This document shows positions 46,201-58,200 of a stretch of 64,000 nt of DNA, one piece after another (the stretch's first letter is position 1; each line of letters starts with the position of its first letter). The stretch comes from Aplysia californica (lineage: Eukaryota > Mollusca > Gastropoda > Aplysiida > Aplysiidae): assembly GCF_000002075.1 (NCBI RefSeq), contig NW_004797568.1, forward strand, positions 154,047 to 218,046. The letters run 5' to 3'. A model generated the notes under the pieces. The model was not told where the DNA came from. It saw only the letters and a list, made by a program, of their open reading frames with translations, and did not search any database. The position numbers and the translations under genes were made by a program.

Positions 46201-49200
46201 TATTTGTGTTGCAAAAGCCATAAAACTTTAAACATTTACTAAAAATGAAAGACATTAATAACATAATTAATGAACAAAACAACTAATAGAAAACTAAGCA
46301 TAACACCCCCTCCCCCCCAAATCCTATATGACCTGTGCACCTGTATTGTGATGACAGCCATCCGATTTACACTACTGCATACTGAAGAGTGCATTTCGAG
46401 CGCGGAAGAGAAAAGGAAATGCATGCCGAGGCATTCAGTCAGGTTTGTAGAAGTAAGCAAATGTCACACACACCAGGCTTAACCCTATCCGTACGTCATG
46501 TTTTACTATCGTATCCATGCGACCTGGGGAATTCTGTGCCACCACTTTCCAAAGAGGAAATTTACTCATTAATCCGATCAGTACACTTTGCATATTAGTC
46601 TGTCAAAATGATTTTTTGAGAAATACTGAAATTTTCAAAGAGATCTTCGTATTAGATAAAAAGTAGTCTTCCGCGGGTACAAAATGACCCCAGGGCGTAC
46701 GGATAGGGTTAAGTGGAGTCAAGGCCACAGCCCCCCCCCCCCTTTTGACTTGTGGCTAATCACACAAATATTGATTAAATTAATTTCAAAGACAAATTCA
46801 GGCCCCACTATTCTCACTACCATTAAGGGAATCTGCTATTGAAATATGTGACTCCTAAAAACTCAAGGCTTCACATGGGCATGGCAAACATCTTCATCAG
46901 ATGTATGACCACACAAGATTACATAAGAAGCCAAAATCTGACATTCAACGCATGAAGAGAAAGTTGTCAACGTTCAAAATCGACTTAAATATACAAACAT
47001 AACTCCTTATCTTTGCCAAACCACTCCTAAGGGACTGCAGTCCAAACTGTGGTGGCGCTGGCAGCAGATCAGGTACATCCACTCACAACCACATCGATGG
47101 TACATAAGTTTCGGAACGAAAACCGGTATTTTTAACCAGGAGTTTGTTCATTACATGAAAACCATGGAAGTTAATTTATTTTGATTTACTGACCAATTCA
47201 GTGATGTGTATGTCATTTTAAGGTTTCGTACTGAGGGCTTCAGCATAGTGGGGGGAAAACCCCTGCTGGAAAAAAGAGTGAAAGTCTTTAAAGAGCAGAA
47301 AGACAAAAACAAAAAACTTAGCCTACCAGAGAGCAGCATAGTCCCCTTGTACCATAGCCGGGGCTTCCGTGAGAATATTAGCTACTCCGTACGCACAGAT
47401 CCTTTTAGAGGTTTGGCCGGAGACTTTCTGAAGATCCTGCAGGTACAGACGCTCTACCACCATTCCAAACATTCTGAAAACCAAGGAAACAGCAAATACC
47501 ATTCCGATGAAATCCCACTGCTTACTTTAAAAGCACAACTGTTCTAGAAAGAGGATGCCTATGGAAAAAAAATTTGGAAAATTCTTTACTTGAACAAAAT
47601 GAATGCCCAGGCAAAAAGAAGTTTTGATACAAATACAAGAAGACATAATGAATCATGCACACTATGTCACTGTTAAGAATTAAATACCAGACACATTGTT
47701 CTACTTTATTCCTAATGAAATGAAGCTTTCTTTTTCGCTGAAGCTATGATTTCAAGAGCGAAGGCAGGAAGGATTACAAGACATAAATGAATGCCATTTG
47801 GCATTGCACATCTCCATCTCCAGGGAAGTTGATAAGCCATAAAAGAAATACAACTCATTTTTGGAATCTTGGAGCTAAAATATGTTATTAACATCATTTC
47901 CATCCAACTGGCAGGCTACTATCTGTTCAAAAGTTGTTCATGGGTGTGACTTCCTTTTCAATTTGCAAACATTTATCTGAGATTACTAGGACTACAACAA
48001 CAAAAAACTGCCCATCATCTTACTTGGGCTGGATCCCGTCAACTGTTTCTATGAGAGAAGTTGCACTGAACTTGATGGCATAGAGGCTGAAGAACACCAG
48101 CAAGCCTGAAAGAAAAACAAAATATTTTTTTGAAAGTTGCTAGTGAGGGGGGGGGTGTCTTTATAACTGACTTATCCGATTTTCAACAACACTAACAGAA
48201 CTATGGGAGAAACCTACATCCAGGAAAAAATTGGCCCTGGATTTCTTAAAATTGGACACACTGAATTATTCATGAACAGCTTCCATAACCCAGGTTCAGA
48301 ACTTCTAGATTCAACAACAACAGCAAAAAGAAAACAATTTGAGCATTACCTCTCACAAGGGATAGAGTAATTGATTTAAAAGTAGTTCTACCGCAAGTGC
48401 TGACTTACAAGGTGAGAAAAAGCAAACTGTGCTTGGTTACTTGCTTTCTTGAAAAGCATTACATTCGACGTTACATTCACAAATAGTTTGTTGGAAGCAC
48501 ATTTCATGCTTTTGAAAACACTCCATGTCCATGAAACAAGAAAAAGCCATAAGTTGTCATAAACCAGGAATAGACAAGGGGAAAACTAACACTGAAAAGA
48601 CATAGAAGGTGCAGACACCATATCAGAGCATCAATTAATCACTTGCATGAGGGCGCTGCGAACAAAATTCATCATATTGGCCCGAAGCTATGGTACTCAC
48701 TCTTGATGTACTTGGTTGTTTTGGAGTTGCTCAGTCGTTGAAACAGTAGCACAAAAATCTGTTTCAGATACTGAGACACAATATTCCTGCAAGAAGAAAA
48801 AAAGTGAATATTTCAAAGTCTACCACCTTTTTTACTTTTTTTGGGGTTTTTTTTTGGAGTGAAGAGAAGCACATCCACACAATTATGGTCATTAAGTGCT
48901 GGGAAAAGAACCAACAGGCGGACACAACCGAAAAAAGAGCAGTAAAGACGGAGGACCTGTCAGGGACACCCTCCAACCACCCGCAGGCGACCACCACACA
49001 TCTGCATCATGCATCAAGTATTTTATGGCACTTGCAATACAATAGGGTCAAAAAGTTCCGAAGATTAGAGGCGTTACAAAAGAGTTAAAAAATACAAAAA
49101 TGAAAGAGAGATAAAGACTATAGATGGACGATAGGAAAGAAGGAGCAAACCATACAAGAGCATTTGCCATCCGCTACCGCAAGGGAAGCATAGAGACGCA

Positions 49201-52200
49201 ACAAAAGGTTACTTAGTACAAGGGAATGATCAACACAGACATACAGGAACAACGGAGGGACAGAAAAAAAGTAGACATGCTTTTTATAACCAAGGCAACC
49301 ACTGAAAATATCCCTGTCACAGGTACTGTTTTTTTCTGGTTATTGACATATATATTTGTTGTTCCATATTATCCTTCTTCGCCCAGAACAGAGATAGGCG
49401 GAGAAGAGCTCTACTTGGCCATCTACACTCAATACCAAAGTGAAAAAGGTGACTGACTACACTACAGTCAAACCTGTGTAAGACGGCCACCCATTGTCAA
49501 AGAAAAAAGTGGCCGTATAAGACAGGTGGCAGGACTAACCAAGATGAAGAAAACAAACCATTCCCATCTGAGGTCCCAATTGAAAGTAGCCGCATTGTTA
49601 TTGTTTTTGTTGTTGTTGCTGGTTTGTATTTTGTTTGTAATTTTTATTTTGTTGCTGATTTTGCGCAAGGGTGACAATAAAACTAAAATGGTATGGGCAT
49701 GTCACAAGATCCACAGGACTTGCCAAAACAATCCTGCAAGGAACCGTACAAGGAAAGAGAAAGAGAGGAAGGCAGAGAAGGAGATGGGAGGACAACATTA
49801 CAGAGTGGACAGGAAAGACGATGGGTGACAATCTGAGGAGAGCAGAGGACAAAAATAGATGGCGAAAGCTGGTTTTCCAATGCAGTGGTGCCTCAACGGT
49901 TGCCCCAACCACGGGATAGAAGAAGAAGAAGACAATAAAACAAAATGTATCAGACGAGGAAGACCCAGTGTCTTGTTAGAACAAACACATGGGTCGCCAC
50001 CACTCGGAGAACGAGCAACGCTTCTGTAGCAAGTTCATGTAGACGTCCTTTGTTACTTTGCTACAGACTGGGTACACAGTGACCACTCATCTCACTTATG
50101 ATTTGTGTAGGAGTACTGGCCGGGGCTTACAGTTTATGAGGGATCACACGCTTGCCTCACCAGCAGCTGAAAATTTGTACCTATTGGTCAACAGTGGGAG
50201 GGGCCTACGCAACATGATCGGTTGGAGGGACTACCTAACAACAATGACAGGGTATTGAATTATGATGGCTCGCCCACCACGTCAGGGGCCAATGCACAAT
50301 TTATGACAAAACGTAATGGAGGCACTAAGGTGGCCGTCAAAGACAGGTGTTATTGCTTAGTGTTATAGGGGTTGTGTGTTAAAATATTGTGGCCGCGGCC
50401 GCGTTGTACTGGTGCCCGTTTTACACAGTGAAATTATTTAGAAAAACGCAAGGAAGGAAATGGAAAGTGGCCGTTTGTACAGGTGGCCGTCTTATAGAGG
50501 TGGCCGTCAGGGCAGGTTTGACTGTATTTAAAATTTTTTTAAAAAATAGTAGAATGTTTTACGGCGCACGCAACTGCATAAGGTCATATGAGCGCCAAGG
50601 GGTGGGTGTCAACAGAGAAGTCTTTACAGGGAATCAGACTTAGACTGCTCACCTCTCTAGCTTCAACAGCACAAGGTCTGCTTCGACTATCAAGGCACCC
50701 CAAAATAGCAGGTCACAAGAGAGTGACAAACATACAAAAGAAGTAGAGGAAAATGACAATAGTAAGGATCAGGAAAGAAAAAGCAGCAGTTCCCTGTTGT
50801 AGATCAGGCAGTTATGAGCGTGACATGAGTCAGCCCATTTATAATTCTACTATGCTTGAACGAGAAATGTCCCCCCTTTGGGAATGGCCTAAAGACACTT
50901 CAGTCAGTGGCACTGCCCCGGGAGGTTGACTATACTATCCTCTAGAGCTTTTCCTAAAACCCAGCGGTTGACAGTCAGTTATTTTTGTTGCTTTTCCTCT
51001 CTTATGTACCAGTCATCTGCAAAAAGGGATGAACAGGGAACAACTTATTAATAGCTGAGCGACCAGCCATCCTGTGGTGGACGAATCGGTCAAGACCATG
51101 GCTGTCTGCAATGAGTTAATTGTATTGGACCATAGAGTCAAAGTCTGTACGCTAACTTGACGATGACAACAGTAACACCACCACAATGCATGATATGGTT
51201 TCAAGGTAAGAGAAACACTGCAGAACAAAATTATTTATGGGTCTGTTTTTGTTTGTTTTAGTAAGGTTTTAACTCGCTCGCAACTGCATATGGTCAGCCA
51301 GATGAGCGCCAAGAGGTGGATGTCAACAGAAGTCCAAACGGGGAATCAGGATTACTCTGCACTTCTCTAGCCTCAACAGCACTAAGTCTGCTTCGACTAT
51401 CAAGGCTCCCCGGAAATGGCAGTTCACAAGAGAGTGACAAACATACAAAAGAAGTAGAGGTTAATGACAATAGTAAGGATGAGGAAAGATAAAGAAGCAG
51501 TTCCCCCTATACTGTTGTTTTGGCACAGTATGAGCTTGACATTGATAAATCAGCCCATTTACAATTCTACTGAATAAGAAATGAAGAGCTGTGGGAAAGG
51601 ACAGGACAAAAGGATATAGAAGTAGAAATAGTTCTAAGAAAGTGGCAATGGATGGGACATACCTTAAGAAAGCCCAGCGGAAACATCACCAGACAGTCAC
51701 TGCAGTGGAACCCACAGTGAACACGAGGCAGGGATAGGCCACGGGAAACAAGGAGATACGTGGAATGGGACATGAAAGAGATGAGGCTCACTTGAAACGA
51801 GCTTGGAAGGATGGCCCAGGACAGATATAAATGGAAGGAGCTTGTGTGTAGCCTATATCCCGCTAGGGGAGAAAGGCATTGATGATGATGACAATTCTAC
51901 TGTGCACATAAGAACATGTTAATATCGCCCCTTTGGGAGTGGGTTTGTTTTTTGCTTCTTTTTTAATGTAGGTGTTTTTGCGCCTCCATCAGCACAACTT
52001 AAATCGATTAGAAGGGCCACCCACTTCCAACCCTGCCTATCAGGGGTCCACTTGGACTGAGAGGGATAAAACATTCCAGGAGAAAGAACAAGTTACTCGA
52101 TATAAAAATTCTCTCCACTTGGGAATCAAACCCAGGTCTCCAGCGTGCAGCAGCAAAGCACTTAACAGCTACATCAAAGATGCCGGTGGTCATTTAGTGC

Positions 52201-55200
52201 TTAGAAAAAAATAAAATTGAAACAGAAAGGGACAGGAGAAAAAAAAGAAGATGTAAGATCTACCTCTAAACAAGCACATCGGCAACCCTTAGGCCATTCG
52301 TGTAAAAAAAATATCGACAGCACAAAACCCTACAAACCTGGGCATGAATTCAATGATGTAGTTCAGCAGATAAAATCCTTCATGGTCATGGGTTTTGGAT
52401 GCAATCAGCTTTTGGAAGATACCCAACAGGCCATTCTGTAATGAAGAAAAGGGACACAAAAATTAAAGCAACTTATGAAATAGACTTGGTGTTTGTGGTA
52501 GCTTGGGAGTGGAGATAAGTTCATCTGACCTGCTGCCATATGCAACCACTAGGAAGACGTGTTTAAAGCACTGTTCAGGACTTAGCCATCTAAATAAAAT
52601 TTTAAAGACTTCACAACTTCTAGCTAGTATAAAACATACTTTAATTGTGACAAATCTTTGTGTTTGTTTGAATAAAGAGAAGCACATCGACAATAATTAT
52701 CACTTCGTGCTGAGACAAAGTATGACAAACAGACCGAAACAAGAGAGGGAAAGTACCGAAAAAGAACCTACTAATGGCGCCCTCCAACCACCTGCTCAAA
52801 TCTTTCATTTAACACATAACTGTTGAAGAGACTTGACGGAATGTTGAGATGTGAACTAAGTCTAAGTACAGACAAATTTAAGTTTACTTATAATCGCCTT
52901 ATATACACATGAGCGCATTAACAATAAAACAACATTAGTTTAACTGGACTGCCTTGCACACAGGCATCAAGTAAGTCTCTACACTGTACTGTATTAAACA
53001 ATACAGTTAGCCTGCAAGCGCTCGGCATTCTCCCAGTTATCCGGCCCACTATCCATACCTCCCATCCATACCTCAATCTGTCAGATAAATTTTTGCAATT
53101 TTCTGCTCAATTAGGACCCTTGTTGTGCTATCCAGGTTTCGTCCCTTCTTTGTCACTACAACTAGGTCAATTTTAGATTCAACGAGACTTCAGATTCAGT
53201 GAGGACCATAGGTTGGTCCCAACAACCCTGTTGTATCCGAGATTCACCGTAGATTGAACTCACACAAAAAAGAGGCACATTAACTCACATTCATAGATCC
53301 CTAAAAGATTCTCTTTCACTGCAAAAGAGGTACAATGCAATGCTTTAACCTGAAGACATTTTACCAGGTGATCGATGAAAGTCTTCTCAACGCCATGCCT
53401 CTTCCAGTCACACAGTTACTAAAGCTGACAACATGATGCTGAAGAGTGTTGGTGCCAACTCACAGCCCGGTTTCGCCAAATTTATCACACACGAGGCTTC
53501 ATACATTTTACCATTGTTTTAGACTCTGGCTTTCATGCCCTTGTGAAAATGGTGAACCATAGTAATAAATTTTGCAAAAAAATTTCCATAAATCATAAGC
53601 CTTCTCAACTAACATTATCAAAGGCATTTGTCAGATCAACAAAGGTCATATATTAGGCTTGATTCTGCTCAATAAACACCTACCCCTCCCCCCATCCGGA
53701 GCTTTGAAACGCCTCAGACTACGGAACATCAGATGCCAAGTGTGAATAACTTTGGTAACCCTGACAAACACCGGTCCCCAGCACACGCCTTACTTACACT
53801 AAGTCTCTTGTCACGTGATGCGAACACACGAACTTTTACTAACCCGTCTTGATGGTGAGCCCGACTATCCAAAACTCAGACGATGTTTGTTTTGGATTTT
53901 TTGTCCTTTTCTTTCTTCATATATGACAGCAAAATGATAAGTGTTAATGATTAGCATGGCGACACTGCGTTTATAATGCACACCATGCATATCATAACTG
54001 TTACAATTATGAGACAGATATTGGAAATTTTTTGGCAGTAAAGCGATAGTAGATCTTCAGTTTCGTGACAGAGACTGCCCTGCCTCAATATCACACACAT
54101 ACTTCCGCCAAAGCCACCTGTTTATGCAAAACATAGGTATACCCCTGCGATTGTCACACGATTGCCTGTCCTTTGTTTTTAGACATGCAGATAATGGTTG
54201 CAATTCTGTACTCCCGAGAAATACTTTCAGATCGTCACATTTGACAGAATAGTTCTGTAGGTGCTTGAATAAGGTCTCAATCAAAAGCAACAACCATAAC
54301 TGGAGTAGTCAGCACAAGGGGCATTACTGAGCTTGGGCGTCTCTGGTACTATACTGAAGACAAGTAAGCAAATGCTAGAAGTCTACATAACATTGGCCTC
54401 TGTTCAGTGAAATGCTCGAATCAACAAGGCAATCTTACAAAATCATATCAGTATGACAGGAGCTGGTATCTTTAGACCTCCTTTGATATGAGCTTCATTA
54501 TTGTGTTACCGCAGAGTATTTAAACATAGACAGCATCTCTGGTCCTATACTGATGACAAGTGAGTGAATGCTAGAAGACTGCATTACATGGGCACTACAG
54601 GTTTGTTCAGTGAAGTGCTCAATCTTTACAAAATCATATTGGTATGTCAGGAGTTGCTGTCTTTGATCTGAGCTTCGTGATTGTGTTGCGGCAGAGGTTG
54701 GACTTTCCTGACCTTGTTTGATCGACTGTACTTAAACAGAGACAAAGAAGGAAAAAAATCAATTAAGATTTTTAATTCCTCTCATTGAAGCTGTAGACTC
54801 TTTGAAGCTGAGGTCACACTAAAGTTTAGAGACTGCGAACTCGTATCTGAGGTCCACTGTATATATATGGTACATGGAACTGACCAGTTTATCTGCTTCA
54901 ATCTGGTTGGCTCCCTTGTGAATAAAGGCCTGAAGCAGTCGCACCAAAGGAGGGATGTTGCCAGGTCGCTCCCACAACAGAGGAGTCAACAAAAACGGGA
55001 ACATGGTCATGTAGGTCTCTGGAACTGTTCCGGTATGCTGCTCCATCAACATTGACAAGATTTGAAACACGTACGGAATGAACTCTGAAAGACAAAAAAG
55101 ATTTTAAAGAATAATAAAAAGAAAATGGTGTTCTTTAGCATATAAATATATTTAGCATATATATACATTAAAGAAGGGTGAAAAGAATCCGCTAAAATTT

Positions 55201-58200
55201 CTTGAAATCCCCTGTTTGTGTCCAAAATATCATCACTTTTGTACACAGATTTAATATCTCATGTCCCTGAGACACCAACTCTTTTCCATGCATGTTGAAT
55301 ACAAAACTATGACAAAGGAACATCCACACCAAAGAGGTCAGTATACGTTATAATGCTTGACACGTGATTCACAAGAGGAAACAATCTCTTCAAATGGCAA
55401 AACTGTAGGTGAGGTATTCATACTTTTTATAGTTTGAATTGACACTATCCCAAAAAGAACCTTCGTCCAATTAATGATTTGACAGTAAACACACACACAG
55501 AGAAACTTGTGAAGTAACCTTCGATTTGTAGAGTAATTGCATGCAAATATTTTTTACAAAATAACTTTTCAAACATGCAATTTAAAACTTTTAAATGATA
55601 TTACCACACTCTTTTCTCTTCCACCGTAATCTGAATTTTCATACAGGAGTCTTTCTAAAAATGAACATGCTTTTGTAGACAAATAAATGTAACATTTTGA
55701 AACTTAAAACAAAATCAATGACTGCTGCCCTTCATTTATATGGGCAAATACAAAATTCGGCCCTCTTCCTATGAACCATATGAGAGCATGTTCAACACAT
55801 GCATATTCCAAATCTACAATCCCTACATAAATAGTTACCAGGATCAGATCTCACTTATTTGGAAACTGAACATCTATGTCAAGACAATTATTCTTACATG
55901 TAATAATAATAAATAATTATAATAATTACAGTTCTTCCCTCAATGTCTGACGATGACCAATGCATCTGTAAAGGAGCATGCCCAGGAGCATGCACCTTGA
56001 GCGAAACAGAAGAAATATATTTCAAACTGAGGAAATATTATTTTTTTAAATACAAGAGTTGACTTAATTTCTTTAAGTCCTTCCAGTTACACAGTGAGAG
56101 CTTAACTCCATTAAGATCTCCCATTAGCGGGACTACAGTTTAGTATGTGGTTTTACGGCACTCGCAACTGCATAAGGTCATATGAGTGCGCAGCGGGACT
56201 ACATCCAGCAAAACTATCCCGCTAGGACAGGACGCAAGCAGAAGACGAGTCAATATCCGAGAGGAGATGACTTACCCTGAACATCCTGCTGCAAAATCTC
56301 TGTGAACGGCTGGAACAAGGCATCTTCAAACGACTCCACAGATTCCGGATGTTTCTTACAGGAGGTTTTGATTGCCACACACAAACATTCAAATAGATAG
56401 TGGTTGAAATGAGGCTTGCTCGGGTTCTGAGAAGGAATGAACAAATATGGTAAGATGTACATTTATTTCTCCTTACCAGCCATAGAAAAATTTTAAAAAC
56501 AAAAACAAAAAAAACCCTAAGACAGGCCATTATTGGGTGCTCCAGTGCAGCCTACTATTTTTCAATTGCTTTATTTCCCTACTGCCACTGCTTTACTCTG
56601 TTCCGGTAGGATTTGGTCATCACGTCACTTCGTTTGATTGAGTAAAGAGAAGCACATCGACACAAGAGTGGTAATTTAGTGCTTAGAACAAGTGAGACAG
56701 ACAGAAACAATAAGAGGGAGACTAAAGAAGTAGGACCTACCAGTGGCGCCCTCCAACCACTTCATCATAAACAGCAAAACCACAAAACCCAAATCAAGTA
56801 TAGTTCTCAGGTACTGCTAAATTCTGTACAAATAATCAGGGAATACTGACACCCTTTACACAGTTCAACATGCGTGTCTGAAACCCCAATTACTGTCCAT
56901 ACCATGACAAACATATTGTTTTCAACGACAACACTTGGTATTTTTTAACACTTTGCGGTCACTTGACGCAATAACGCAACGGTGAAAATTATCCGTTCCA
57001 GTCACCTGGCGCAGCAGCTGCGCCAGGCCCAGGAGGTCCGTTGCAGTCACTCTCCTGGCTGGGTGACCAGATGGGATATTTTGTACTGCTGGCTGTGTGA
57101 CTGCAAAGTGTTAAAAATCAGCCTCAAGCGTCTGTGGGGTAAAGACTACACCTTCCTCTAGCAACAAAAGACAATAATAATAATAATAATAATGGATTGC
57201 ATTTATATAGCGCATATCCACTTATGCAATGCTCTATGCGCTTAACATGATACATATTATGGATTTACGAATCAATTTTAAAGGTACATAGTGTTACATA
57301 CTCATGCAAACACATATTCACTCACGCATGCACCACACACACATACATACTCACATACACACATACGTACATATGCACATACAAACTCACAACGATCTAC
57401 AGCTTGGATGCATTCTGTCTAATCGAAATATGATGAAAATAGAAATGATTTTAGTTTCTTCTTAAAAATTTCTAGATTTTCTGCTTCTCTGATAGTTTTT
57501 GGAAGCCTATTCCAAACAAGTGGGGCAAAATATGAAAAAGAGCGTTGGCCATATGATTTGTAATTTATTTTAGGCTTAACAAGGGTTGTTTTGTCACTGA
57601 TGATCTGAGCGTTCTAGGAGGCACATAGGGTGTTAAAAGCTGTTTTAGATAGTCCGGTGATAAATCATTTAAGCACTTGTAGCAAGTTAAACAGATTTTC
57701 TATATGATACGCTGTTTCACTGGGAGCCAGTGTAATGTTTTTAAAATAGGAGTCACATGATCATGCTTCAGTTTTTTAGTAATCATTTTGGCAGCAATAT
57801 TTTGTACTCTTTGTAGTTGTTGTAACTGTTCATCAGGTACACCAGCCAGTAAGGAATTGCAATAATCAATCCTTGACAATATAAGTGATGTTATTAAAGA
57901 CAAGGATTCGATTCCAGCAGAGTGAAAATAATATAATGGCCATCTCCACTTTTCTGCTGGATTTGCACCATTCAGCCTGGGCTAGTGTTAAACCGCTGAG
58001 TAAAAGCTGCCTGTCACCTAATCTAAATCAATTTGACGATTGTGGGAGTTGAACTACTGAACAAATCTACCGAGGACGATTTGGCCCAGAGACAACTTTC
58101 AACAATATAGCATGCATCTGCTCAAAGGATATGGATACTGGCAAACTAGTCTACGTCCAAGTATTCTGACTTGAGAGCAATGACGAAATGTGAAACAAAT

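Noticed and set aside
47206-47547. 113-codon ORF on the plus strand
   Set aside because: It is the antisense shadow of the CSE1L exon 47327-47473, which fits by protein similarity, splice sites and phase.
53009-53270. Second Tigger-like element
   Set aside because: Left end resembles pogo-type termini, but no inverted partner or TA-bounded right end could be found.
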